NCBI GenBank assembly: GCA_037951165.1
Contig: JBBDHG010000134.1
Location: 2,347,501-2,411,500, forward strand
Source: Lophius americanus
Lineage: Eukaryota > Chordata > Actinopteri > Lophiiformes > Lophiidae
DNA length: 64,000 bases
Direction: 5' to 3'
Every line of letters begins with the position of its first letter. The first letter of the stretch is position 1. Position numbers and translations under genes: made by a program. The notes beneath the pieces are model-generated. The model was not told the origin of the DNA. It did not search any database and worked only from the letters and a program-made list of their open reading frames with translations. Of the stretch, positions 48,893 to 60,429 are shown piece by piece.

Positions 48893-49134
48893 TTCCCCAG
48901 ATCTCAATCCAGTCTGACATCAGTGGGATGTCCTGGACAAACAAGTCTGAGTCATGGAGAACCAGCCTCTCAATTTACTAGACATTAAGGCATCCGCTGC
49001 CAGCCTGTCGTTGCCAGATAGTGTAGCGCACCTTTAGAGGTTTTGTAGAGTTCATGCTTTGAAAGGTCAGAACTGTTTTTGTGGTTCGGACACAATACTG
49101 GGCAGGTGTTTATAATATTATGGCTGATCTGTGT
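48893..49134 (+). mobile_element. Tc1/mariner 3' fragment, same family as 29757-30193
   Basis: CCCCAGATCTCAATCCAGTC..AGTGGGATGTCCTGGACAAA + CAAGTCTGAGTCATGGAGAA encodes the catalytic-domain end (SPDLNPIE-HLWDVLDKQVR-like). GGGCAGGTGTTTATAATATT + ATGGCTGATCTGTGT is the right inverted terminal repeat. It is truncated on the left and disrupted by frameshifts. Confidence 0.85.
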
Positions 49135-49663
49135 AGCACCCCCTGCACAGTTAGGGCTGTGGAGGAACTCAGTTCCCATAGCCTATGTGATATGAGCACC
49201 CTTTTATTTTCAACCACGACCTGTGTGCGTTGCCTGTTGTTGCTTTGTTCCTCCACATGAGGGAGACTCTGAGAAGAACAGGCTCCTTGTTGCACAAAGA
49301 GATACATGTGTTTACAAAGAATTAATGACATTATCTTGGCCTCTTATGATTTCATTGGCCTTAAGTGCATCTAATGGTCTGCTAATTACTCTCCGACTCA
49401 CACAGAAAACAGGCCTTGTTAACCCCGAGGCTCCGAGTTTATTCATGTGAACTAGTACCAGAAATAAAATGAGCTGATAAATACTGGATGGAGACCAGGC
49501 AGTGGGGGGGATTCCCCTCAATCACCTGCAGGAACCCTGTGCTGTCGCCCTGAAGGGACCCAGACTATATGACCCCACCATTATTGACTTGATCTTCCAA
49601 AGGAAAGCTCCCATGACCTCAAAAAGCTCGAGGAAACTGGGGATAAAGACAGACATGACATGG

Positions 49664-49712
49664 CCCACACACACAAACACACAAACACATACACACAGAC
49701 ACACACACAAAT
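49664..49712. repeat. Imperfect (CA)n tract
   Basis: CACACACACAAACACACAAA + CACATACACACAGACACACA. Simple repeat with interruptions. Confidence 0.9.
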
Positions 49713-49935
49713 TCGGCAAGTTAGAATTATTACCTTGGAATGACAGTGGGTTGGAGGTTGCCATGTCAAGATTAAACTGGGCTTATATGGATTTAATCTC
49801 AAAATATGGAAAAACTGAGCGATGACTACTCCAAAACAACGACAACTCCAATTTTTATATGATCTTGTTTCACACTCTAAACTTGGTTTGTCGTAATATC
49901 CTACAGTCATTTACTGCGTTTATGCACAGATAATT

Positions 49936-50815
49936 GCTTGACAGTATAAAACTGTCAAATGCAACACTGAAGAGGTACCAGAGATATGAATGTCATAATG
50001 TCACCACTGTAGAATATCACAGTTTTAAAAAAGGATCTATTGGAGTTATACAGTTAGGGATCACATATTGTGAAATCACAATAACCAATAATATATTGCT
50101 AAGAAGTCCAGTAAATGGTCACATATTTAAATCACAGTAATGGAAAGTATACTGTGGGCATTTGTATTAAATGATCAGACATTGTATAATATCACAGTAA
50201 CCATGATTTTGATGGAGAGATTTACAGTAAATGATCAGACACTACAAAGAAATCTCTGCCCAAGTATATACTGTATAACATTTACTGTGAATGATTTCAT
50301 ACATCCACCTTATAAAACCACAGTAACCAATAATTTACTGTAGAAAATCCATATAAATGAATATAAATGACACTGTGTGTACATTTAACCAATAATATAC
50401 TTTAGAGAATTTCAGTAAATTGTCCCATGCTGCAGAGAAATAATACAAAAGTTAATATGCTGTAAAGAATTACAGTATATAATCATACACTGTATAAAAT
50501 TACAGTAACTAATAATAATACTCTGCACAAAATTAAAGTAAATGATCACAAACCAGATAAAATCCGAGTAACCTAAAATAAACTGAAGAGAATTAAAGTA
50601 AATGATAAAGTAAAGCATAAAATCACAGTAACCAAAAATTGACTGTGAATAATTAAAGTAAATGATCCCATGCTGTATAAAAGTCCCAGTAAGGAAGAAG
50701 ATACTGAAGAGAATTCAGGAAGTGATGACATGCTGCAGGATATTAGAATGACAGTTAACATACTGTAGAAAATTAAATCATATGATCCCTTACTGTAGCA
50801 TTACAGTTACTCTCT
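49936..50815. repeat. Degenerate minisatellite, unit about 60 bp
   Basis: About 880 bp made of units with the order ATCACAGTAACCAATAATAT, ACTGTAGAGAATT, ACAGTAAATGATCACA and (C/T)ACTGTATAAA. Roughly 12-14 units can be followed, with many substitutions and indels. No open frame of interest. Confidence 0.85.
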
Positions 50816-52143
50816 TGAAATCACTAAATGTTAAAAACTATTATATTCACCGCAAATACACTGTGTTTTTTTTAAAGTATAAATACAAACCTGGTGCAGT
50901 AGAACTGACATCTGTAGCATACAGATATACATAGATAATCATAATATCGTACATTATTTAATCAAAATAAATGACTATAAACCACAGGGAATCATGATGC
51001 CTCCTACAAATAAGATAATAAATATGTAATAAATACATTTAAACAATATTTTTAACGGTCGGTCTGAGAAGGATGATTTGGTTTTCCTCTGGAACTTTCT
51101 CCAGTCAGCAGTAATTAGCTGAACTAGGTGTTGGACACCTAACAGGTTGAGTTGTTTTCATGTCGGGGTTAAATGCCATCTTCCCCTGGAGTCCAGCGCT
51201 CTCTGCTGCTGTAGGGCTGTAGTGGGGAACAACACCTCGGAGCCAAACGATTACACCAAGGTCATGGAGAGGAGGAATGTTCTGCCGATTAGTGCGGGAC
51301 CTCCAGAAGGAACCTGCAGGGCCAGATCTTCACGGGGATGCCGCAGCAGAGCAGGACCGGGTCAGCTGACCTTCTGAGTCAGCTGACCTTTTTTTTTTTT
51401 ACCCCTGTAGTTGCGGGTATGTCAGATGTTAACGAGCAAATGAATCTATACGTTCAAAAAGTAAGAAAATAAAAGTTTCTATTATAATTTTAAGAATTTT
51501 TTCGTTATTCATATATCCCAAAGGTTCATCGTAGAATGACGTCATGGCACAATAACCAGGTTTCGTCACAGGGCAGTGTTAGTACTCGCAGCTTTCTGTG
51601 GCAGTGTGCTGAGCTTTTTTTTTTCTCTTTCCACGAATCACTTGTTGACACAAAACTTGCGGCTCGTGTCAAGTGTTGATTTGCAAACGAATTTCTTTCA
51701 AGAGACGGTGGTTTTTACAAACGCATGCGGGTCTTCGATGTTTGGAGTTGATACTGTCCCCAAGAAGGTTCACCGAGTTCTGGAGTGGAGCAAACTTCTT
51801 TTTTTTTTTACAGCTGTTGTTCTCAAGCAGGGCCGATTCAATCTATTGATATGTGGAATTGTGTGGGATTTGTGAAAGAACCTGGAGAGGACATGGATAT
51901 TCATGGAGGCACAGCAGTTAACTGAGTGCAAATGAGGCGAAGCCCCAAAAAAGACAAAAAAGACAAAAATTGTTTCGGCCTACCATGAGAGTTCATGACA
52001 AACAGGTAAAAATATAGAAACGTTTAGAAGCTACTTTACTCGATTGTATTATTTGTTTATTATAAAAATTAAGTAATGTAGTACAACTTTGTACTACAGT
52101 TTGTATTTTTTTATTTCCGTTAAAATAATTACTGAATATAATA

Positions 52144-52880
52144 TTTTTTCCAAGCCAACACAAAGCTGCAGTGCGTAATTAACCACAGACAACAGCTAAG
52201 TTGTCCGCGCCTTAATTTCCACCATCAGTGAGCAAATAGCTGAAAATTAAAATAAAATGTATTCTAAATATAAAGATTTTTCCGTAGACGGGACAAGCTG
52301 CAGGGCGTAATTACGCAGAGAGAGTAGTTAATTGCATTATCGGTGTCTTAATATGCCTTCATGAAAATATTCATGAATAGAATATAATTTAAAATTAAAG
52401 GTTTTTCCCATAGCCAACAGAATCTCCAGTGGGTAATTCCACACGAACACTTGCTGGTTACATTGCCGAAGTCTTAATAAACACACATGGAAATTATATA
52501 AATACAGGAAATGTAAATATAAAGAGTATTTCATAACCAAAACCAGCCCGTGCGTAATTACGCAGGACAATAGTCACATTGTTCCATTCCTAATGTTCCT
52601 AAGTAAGAAGAACGAATTCTAAATATATAAATATAAATATTTTCCCATAGCCAACACAATAACACAGTTAGTTATTTGCATCACTCACACTGGAAAATAA
52701 CATCAACATATTAAAGTCTAAACATAAAGATATTTCCATAGTCAAATCCATCCAGTGCGTAATTACGCATAGACAAACCTGTGTCCTGATGTGGCTTAAT
52801 GAGAATATCGCGTCAGTTAGAGGCAGTATCGGTGCTCATTGATAGGGAGATTGAGTCGTCACGGCTGCAGCGGGACAGAG
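52144..52880 (+). promoter_or_regulatory. Six-copy degenerate array upstream of foxi1 with GCGTAATTACGC palindromes
   Basis: Each unit runs TTTTCC(C)ATAGCCAACA.., then CCAGT-GCGTAATTACGC-AGACAA, a variable middle, CTTAATA.., and CTAAATATAAAGAT. The central site starts at 52173, 52305, 52431, 52552, 52669 and 52757 (spacings 132, 126, 121, 117 and 88). It is a perfect 12-bp palindrome at 52305, 52552 and 52757, half-preserved at 52173, and decayed at 52431 and 52669. The array ends about 65 bp before the TATA-like box of foxi1. The TAATTA core is a homeodomain-type site. A regulatory role is inferred from position and from site conservation against unit decay. Confidence 0.7.
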
Positions 52881-52947
52881 AGGAGGGGTGTGACCATCCC
52901 TAAAAGTTTTCTTCAATGGGCTACCTGTAGAGGCTCCGGGCGCCGCG

Positions 52948-52955
52948 CATAAATA
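52948..52955 (+). promoter_or_regulatory. TATA-like box of foxi1
   Basis: CATAAATA in a GC-rich setting (GCGCCGCG before, CGGCCCC after), 91 bp before the ATG. A start site near 52978 would give a 5' UTR of about 60 bases without an upstream ATG. The start site is inferred. Confidence 0.6.
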
Positions 52956-53038
52956 CGGCCCCCTCCGAGGATGGGCTCAGTCGTGAGGGAGAGACACTGA
53001 GACGAGATAAGGCTGTGGGAATCGTTTTAGAGTGGATT

Positions 53039-53636
53039 ATGAGCGCTTTTGGACACCAACCACCGACCCAGCAGACCAGCCCCATTCAGCACCACAGTGC
53101 TCAGGAGCTCCTGGACATGGCCGTGTACTGTGATAACTATGGCGTTTACCAACAGAACCTCCACCACCATCACTCACAGAGGCCGCCGACGCACCCTTCC
53201 AGCTACACTCTAGGGGAGTACGCCTCCCCGTCCGCGAACCCGTACCTATGGCTGAACGGAGCCGGCATCAACACCTCTCCTTATCTACCAGGGAACAGCG
53301 GAACGTCTTACATTCAGTCCGGATACGGGACGAACCAGAGGCAGTACTTACCACCTCCCAGTGGGTTCGGTGGTGCAGACCTGGGGTGGCTGTCCATCTC
53401 CAGCCAGCAGGATCTCTTCAAGATGGTCAGACCGCCCTACTCTTACTCAGCACTCATAGCCATGGCCATACAAAACGCACAAGAAAGGAAGCTGACACTG
53501 AGTCAGATCTACCAGTATGTGGCGGAAAACTTCCCTTTCTACAAGAAGAGCAAAGCTGGATGGCAAAATTCTATCCGCCACAACTTGTCACTAAACGACT
53601 GTTTCAAGAAAGTGGCTCGTGACGAGGATGATCCAG
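53039..53636 (+). CDS. foxi1: foxi1 exon 1
   Basis: Ends CCAG|GTGAGT in phase 1 inside the Gly200 codon of DEDDPG. This is the conserved FOXI intron position within the forkhead domain, just before KGNYWTLDP. The intron is only 276 bp. Confidence 0.95.
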
Positions 53637-54439
53637 GTGAGTGTCGAATAATAGTCTCCCCAACATTATCTCTCTTTGTCAGAGTGAGTTTATTACATGT
53701 TTATAACATTATTATTACATCTGCTGGACTCACTTGTGCCTAAAGATGCTGTGTAATCATTGATAACCCTGATTAATGACTCTGTCACAATCAATCCATT
53801 TTATCTTAATCTGGATTACAATATATAAAATAAATCATTTAATGGTAGCCATTGAAATAAGGCAAACCCTTTGTAATTCATGTATAATAACTCTTGCTTC
53901 TTTCTGATCCAGGTAAAGGGAATTACTGGACTCTGGACCCAAACTGTGAGAAGATGTTTGACAACGGGAACTTCAGGAGGAAGAGGAAAAGGAGATCTGA
54001 CATAAACGGTTCTGAGAGCTCAGCCCTGCCAGTCAAGTCAGAGGACGGTGTTCACAAGATTTCCGACACCGCCAGTGTACTCAGCTCCTCCCCGCCCAGC
54101 CTACACGGATCCCCGGCCTCCACGGAGCCCAAGTCGTCCCCGTCTCCGTCCACGGAGCATAGCCCGTGTTTCAGCAGCTTTGTATCCAGTGTAAACTCCC
54201 TGTTGGCGGGTAGCAGTGACGCCTCCAGGGGCGGGGAGCGGGACTACGGCTCAGGGCATCAAGGGGCCCTGTCTCAGAGCAGAGAGGGCATGTCAGGACT
54301 GGGCTCCTACTCGCCCAATTTAATCTCTCCTCTGAACTCTGAAAGCAACAGGATGAACTATTACTCATCCATGCAAAGCCTCTCCAGCCATTTCAGTGTG
54401 AATAACCTCATATATGGCCGGGAAGGAACTGAGGTGTGA
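53039..54439 (+). CDS. foxi1: foxi1 forkhead transcription factor, two exons, complete
   Basis: Join of 53039-53636 and 53913-54439, 374 codons plus TGA. The ATG at 53039 has A at -3 and gives MSAFG, the usual teleost Foxi1 start. The GTG-initiated in-frame extension is disregarded. The N-terminal half has DMAVYCDNYGVYQQ, a His run (residues 38-41 region), NPYLWLNG and GADLGWLSISSQQ, all FOXI signatures. The forkhead DNA-binding domain covers about residues 129-220 (starting MVRPPYSYSALIAMAI), with recognition helix WQNSIRHNLSLNDCF at 175-189. A basic cluster RRKRKRR (221-227) is the likely nuclear signal. A Ser-rich tail follows, ending NLIYGREGTEV. Foxi1 specifies otic placode, ionocyte and jaw precursors in fish (known). 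The protein looks intact and functional. Mammalian FOXI2 holds the syntenic place next to DOCK1. Confidence 0.96.
53637..53912 (+). other. foxi1 intron 1
   Basis: GT-AG intron of 276 bp, with acceptor TCTGATCCAG. The reading frame stays open for about 35 codons into the intron before a stop, so retention would truncate the forkhead domain after residue 200. Confidence 0.93.
53913..54439 (+). CDS. foxi1: foxi1 exon 2
   Basis: Begins with the rest of Gly200 and KGNYWTLDPNCEKMFDNG, then the basic cluster, a Ser/Pro-rich region (SSSPPSLHGSPAST.., SSPSPSTEHSPCFSSF) and the conserved C terminus NRMNYYSSMQSLSSHF.. NLIYGREGTEV before TGA at 54437. Confidence 0.95.
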
Positions 54440-54895
54440 ACTGTTGGGCTGCAAAAAGGGACAAAAAATGTAATTTATCACTAATGAGTCTTCACATTTC
54501 TTTTCGAGCCCTAGAAATTCTGTTTTTGAGGGGCCTTATTATAGAACTAAAGCACTGGATCTGAACTGGTGTTATTCACCACATAGCTCCCTAACTGTGA
54601 AAATACTTCCTTCTTTTTTTTTTGACTACATAGTAATAACATAGTGATAGACGGAATCTATTTTAATTTGTAGATAATTAACAAATCATCCCAAGGAAAC
54701 CTCTCAACTGACGGATGCAAACCTATTTTTTCTAATTTTGTTTTTACTTGCTCTATTGGGCTTCTTTTTTTTTATGAAGAAAATATGTACAGAATTTATT
54801 TTCATAAGAAAATACTCAACGTGTACTTTAGGCTGAATGATAATGCTTTTATTTGAACTCACGCCAACGTTTGAATAAAAGTCATTTATCGTGTA
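54440..54895 (+). other. foxi1: foxi1 3' UTR and polyadenylation signal
   Basis: AATAAA at 54874-54879 follows 430 bases of AT-rich sequence. A 3' end near 54895 is inferred. Confidence 0.75.
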
Positions 54896-57659
54896 TTTTT
54901 GTGTATTTCTCCTACCTTTGTGACTGAGCGTTCAGTCACACTCTTTGACATATTATTCAAACATTGTTTTATTTGGTTACGTTTAAACTCATTTTCAGGT
55001 ACTACTTTATTTTCCTGAGTAATATTGCGCGACTACATCTGTATGGTCATCATGTCTATCAGTCTTGTCAACCAGTTAGAAAGTCATTTGGATTTCATTT
55101 ATTTTTTAACTGCAAATATTCTCATTAATCCAGTGTAACTGTCCGTTAGGAGCCCACTGCATATCATGAATTATTGGTTGTAAGTTATTATTAATTTTAA
55201 TCAATTATTATTATGTATTATTAATCAGTTAGTAATGAGAAGTCGGTTGAATAATAGTGTTTGTTATTAAGGCTAAGTAGAGCAACTACAAATAGCATTT
55301 TGTTTTTTCAACTTGTTTCTTATTTCTGACGTCACTGATAGATCTCCTTCTTAACTGTGAACAAATTTCAGACAAAGTACAGATGGAAGATCCAGCACTG
55401 CGAATCTTTTACATTTTCCAGGTTATTCTAGCTTATTCTTTAGTATTTTCTAAAAGTTGATAAAAAGTTCTCAAACCTTTTTTTGATAATGCAGGGAGGT
55501 GTTTTCCCCCACCTCAGGCTGTCAGGTAACCTGAAGTCAAGTGGCTGTAAGCAGTAAAGTGGGGAAGACAGAGACATTTTCCGCTTGTCACTTCCAATAA
55601 CCTCGTTTCAACAAGCAATCAGACCTTCAACTTACTTCCACGAGGTTCAGAAGTTCAGCTTTTTGTCTGAGCCTGGTTTTGACTCCGACTCTTTTATGTT
55701 AACAAAAACAAAAGCACTTTGGTGGAGGTCGGATAATCCAGCTCTTCACACAGTCACGGCTCGGAGGTGAGGCCAAACACTGACAATGTTTCGTATTTAG
55801 GATTGACAGACACAAACTTTCCTTCCAAAGGAAGAAAAAAAAACTGCCTCTGCTGGATGGATCAGACATTTCTCCATCCTTTACCAGAGTGTTACGCCAA
55901 ACTCCGGCTGTCTGCGTCTGCGTGAATCCTGATAATGAGTCTTTTTATTTGATTTTCTGTCGTCTCTGTGGGACGAGAGGGTTCAGCAGCATGCAATCCC
56001 CCTTTTGTTATCTCTGTGACCCCGGGGACACCACAGAAAGCGGGGTGAAAATATTGCGCAGAGGAATTATTCACCTGATTTAACACCTTTGTCCTGTCTT
56101 ATTTTTCAAACAATATGGATACGCACGGAATCAAAGCGTGTAAATAAAAGGAAACACCTCTTAATTGGTTGATAATTGAAATCGCTCAGGCGCTCCGTGC
56201 TCTGGAATAAAAGAGAAATTAATTGACAAGACTTTCGTGGCCCTTGTTGGAACACAATGGAAGCTGGCAATTCACGAGCTCCCCTCCTGGGCTCAGATGA
56301 AAATATTGCGATCTGAAGATCTGGGAACAAATTGTCTCCCTCTGGCCAAATTTCGCTCTATTATCCAGGGAGCAGGGCCACGGATCAGACAAAGAGGATT
56401 TTTGTCATACAGGAGAAGGTTCTCACACAACCTCGTTTTCTGTTGGAATCCAGTGAGAGGAGAAAACCTCTCACAGACTCAGCCTTTTTGCTGCCCAGTA
56501 CGTCACTGGTTTTCACTCAGTGCTGAATTTTCAGGAGGATATTTCCACATTTTATTTTATTTTATGAAACCCTGGTGAACTCAATAAATGTGCTCAATTT
56601 AATAAAAAAATATATGTGTCGGTTTCAGCAGGCATACATTTAAATTAAGGGTCGTTAGACCCGCAGAAACTGGTGGTTTTCACGCAACTTAACCCTGTAA
56701 AAAAAAAAAGAAAATTGACAGTATTCAAAGTTTTGGGAAATAAAAGTCTTTATTTGAACTTCTTATAAATCAAAAATACATACAGTCATTTTTTACTTCA
56801 TATTTCATACTGCATTCTTCTTTTTTTTTACAAAAAAAACAAAGAACATCACATTTATAAGCCATTAAACCCAAAAGTCTTTGAGTTTATACTGTTTAAT
56901 GGATAACAAACTTGAACAGCATATTTAAAAAAAATATTTGCAGTGGTTTAGTGTTTGTCTCTACTTTTTTGCCATCGAATATAAAGTCATTTATTGTGGA
57001 TTGCTCCTCTAAATTGGTCAGTTTTAGTGAAAGTCAGTGTAAGAAAGACAATTAAATAGCAAGTAAGCCCTGGAAATGGGCAATTGCTTTTTAATCCTCA
57101 CACAACAGGTTGCACATAAACAACAGCAATATTGGCTGCATGAATCTAAATATCTTATCAAACCTTTGACATTCAAACATATAACTTTGACATATAACAT
57201 TTAAACAATCAATTTTGTTCAATGTAATGCATCAAATCCAATAAAAAGGGTCAAATTTAATACACACGTTTTTGACTTGGTTCTTATGTATAATAAGTTC
57301 ATTCATTTTAAATTATTGTACATAGCATCCATCCATCAAATGCTTATACTGAAGTTTCTGCAACAATTTGAAAGTTTTTCTTGCAGTAACGTTAGGAGCT
57401 TGAGGATTATTTGATTAAGCATTATTTGATTAAATATATATCATATTTTGAGCAACTTATTTCTGTGCAAATTATGGAATCTTCTTACTATATGGTTAAA
57501 ACTAGTTATTTAAGTTGTCATACGTGCAAAAATCTGTCAAATTTAGCAATAAAATTGTATTTTCCGCATTGTGTGTTTTCTATGTTCTGACTGTAAATAA
57601 ACTTAAAGTAAAGTTTACTTTTTCTTTAGTTAAGATAATTCACCGTATCTGCCATGGTT

Positions 57660-57730
57660 ATACACTGTTAAAAATTGACATTTTATTTTTACAGTATTTT
57701 CTTTAAACAATTTTTACAATGTACAGTTTA
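57660..57730. mobile_element. Possible MITE end (ACACTGTTAAAAATTGAC..TTTTTACAGTATTTTC)
   Basis: The phrase TACACTGTTAAAAATTGACA + TTTTATTTTTACAGTATTTT resembles the ends of a common fish non-autonomous transposon that begins CACTGTAAAAA. Only this short piece is convincing. Confidence 0.35.
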
Positions 57731-58896
57731 CTAATACAAAACATAATCAAATAAAAAAACATATATTTATACACTTCCGTACAGTTCGTATCTCTAAATG
57801 CTGGTTGTTAACTTAACTAAAAACCTGAATATGTCCTCCATCAACGATGTCAACTTACAGAGCAAAACCTCCCCTTTCCTTTCCAAGTTCAGCTCATCCC
57901 TTCCAGCTCTCAGAAATGTAAGGCTCCAGTGCTCCGTGCCTTAAGGGCACACTTACCCGGCTCCCATGAACATCAGTCAGGCCACCATGTATCTTCTCTA
58001 ACAGCTCAAGGGCCCCTGGCTCCAGGGCCGGAGGCCAGGGCCCAGCAGAATACCTCCGCATAAGGGTGGCCACTGGTCCTCACTCCTGCCCAGTGGGCTA
58101 AACCCATAATTATTGGTTTCAGACTCAAAGGGTGACCCCTTTAAGGCGCGGTTAGCTTAAAGGAGCTGGTGTTTCGGAACTGGATTCATTCAATCCTATA
58201 TCTCTATTTGAGACGAGACACAACATCGAAGCCATTCCTGTGCCAACCATGGATACCAGGCATTTATTTCCTGCACCTGCAGAAAGTTTTATGGAACAGA
58301 AACAGCTTAAACATAAATACCCAAATGCTGGACTTCCCCTGCTTGGATAAGAATGTATTTTTAGATACAACAACCAGCTGAAGAAGAGCGATTTGCATAT
58401 TGGGACCTGGAGACTTGTCCACATTAGCCAACGAGTGACATGAGCTGGAGTGATGAATCGCTGCTGGATAAAGTTGCACTCAGCAGAGGAAGAAACTTAA
58501 CTCCCATTAGCTGTTAAGCGAGATCAGCTCAACTGATAAACAAGTGACTGAAACAAGACTGGAAACCCTCCCTCACTCCAAAACCTGCTTTCAAAAACTC
58601 ACTCCGCAGGTTTAATCCATGCAGCAAGCTGAAGACAAGTCGCGATGTTCTTGATTATTTGCGATGCATTCAGGGGATATGTGAAATAATACTCCGGTGA
58701 AGATCATGATAGCATGGTCAAAGGGGGGCCAGTTACTTTCTGGGTCTACCCTGAAATTTCACATCTGTTAGCACCAGTCAGCGGGTATTATAGCGATGAT
58801 TTCTTATATTACAGCTCAAAGTCTGGAGGAAGTTAAATATTATTTGAGAGAACAATATGATGACAGCTTCTGGGTTAGCTGCTATACGGCCGTAAA

Positions 58897-58914
58897 GGGG
58901 GGGGGGGGGGGGGG
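58897..58914 (+). repeat. G18 homopolymer
   Basis: Eighteen consecutive G residues between GTAAA and TCACC. Long G runs are rare in fish DNA and could fold as a quadruplex. The length is also sensitive to sequencing error. Confidence 0.95.
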
Positions 58915-59394
58915 TCACCTCTCTCTGCTGCGCTTGAAAAGGATTGAGTGTGAAAACGATAGCTGAGGAGAATGTCTATCAATTGGCATGACCTGATTCG
59001 GTTTCATAATTCCCCATACGTGGCCCATAAAATCCTAACGCATGGCCCGGTAGCTGCATGGGATCCCTGCTCCGGATGAGCAGCCATATGGATTATCTTA
59101 TACAGAACCAGAGCCATCCCAGAAAAAGTGGAACGTGAAAATCTCTTTTTTTTCTTGGCATTTTCTCTCAGATATGCTGCTTAAATGTCTAAAACCATGG
59201 AAATATTTCACAGTATGTTTCCCACCATGCAATTTGCATTCTGCGTAACTTGTCCACCTGTGTTGAATAAATGAGAAAAATAAAAAATCTTAAAACTAAT
59301 TATTATTATAGACTTTTACGCAGTTGTCACCAACATTTCTTAATTTAGTGCTACATCACACAGTTAGGATGAATTCAATCAAAAGGTTCTTTTT

Positions 59395-59603
59395 AATGTT
59401 CTGAACACAGTCATGTTGTTTGTACTAAATGTAGTTCGGTAGAATCTAATGAACAAAGTTAGATTTCATTTACTAGACACAATTCTGTTAATTGTAATGA
59501 ACATAGTTTCATAGTTAATTAAGTTTTCCAAACTTAATGAAGACAATTATGTATTTCAAAAACCTTTTCCTATCACATTAATACTAACTATATATACTAT
59601 GCA

Positions 59604-59637
<34 letters not shown>

Positions 59638-59830
59638 TATAATTAAACTGTTTATGCACTAAACACAGTTATGTTGACTTAAATAAACAAAATAATGTGC
59701 AATTTGCTGAAACCGATTATGTTGAATTTAACAAGCATAGATATTTAATATTTATTTACTTACGGACACAATTATGTCACTTTACAAACCACAGTTATGT
59801 TCTATACACTTCCAACAGTTAAGTAAATGC
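59395..59830. repeat. Degenerate ACACAGTTATGTT repeat region with a (TA)n tract
   Basis: The phrase (A)CACAGTTATGTTGA(C/T)T or a close variant recurs at about 59407, 59480, 59660, 59718, 59770 and 59790, with TAATGAACA between. (TA)n occupies 59606-59635. The unit is short and poorly preserved. Confidence 0.6.
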
Positions 59831-60429
59831 AATGAAACTGCCTTGTTGTTAGTTCTTTCAGGATGTTATGCAAACGCCAACCATGTTTCATTTCTTAGGG
59901 TGTGTAATATTCTTCCGCCATGTCAGATCTGAATGCTCAGAGTGGAACAGGCCACTGGTTTGGATACCAGGATCTAGAATTATGGGTGAGCACGGGGAGA
60001 CTAGCTTCTTCACAGCCTGGAAGATCTGCTGAAAGAGTCAAAGAGCTGCAAGGATTAACTGACTACAACGAGTCCCAGTAAATCCACAGTCAGGGCCTGT
60101 CTTCACGTCGCTCCGTCTGGAAAACCTATCCCCAAAACAGTGTAACCTATCCCTTGCTCACTCCGTCGCTGGAATATATTTTGACAAAGCCTTTGTTCCC
60201 ATATTAGGGAACAGTAGGCAGATCATCCGTTATCCGTGACCTCTGTCATAACAAACCATGGCAGTGGTTTCACACACTGCTGCGAAGCCATATAAGAGTT
60301 CACATCAACCTGACGGACACGACCTTTGACGCATTCTGGGTCAAAGCTAACCCTCATATATAAAAAAAGAAAAGAAAAGGTCAGCTATGCATGTAGAGAA
60401 CCTTGTTCCACTTTTCCTTTATTTCTAGG

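Larger units (their letters stand above)
36351..52900. other. dock1-foxi1 intergenic region: repeats, no gene found
   Basis: No open frame shows a recognisable protein domain. Repeats are annotated separately. Stretches without recognisable repeats and with balanced composition are 36420-36740 (with an ATTTGCAT octamer at 36562), 39880-40150, 42300-42480, 43560-44900, 46680-47520, 48140-48800 and 51060-51900. Some could be regulatory elements of foxi1 or dock1. In mammals the corresponding interval also holds NPS, and no NPS-like coding sequence was recognised here. Confidence 0.5.
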
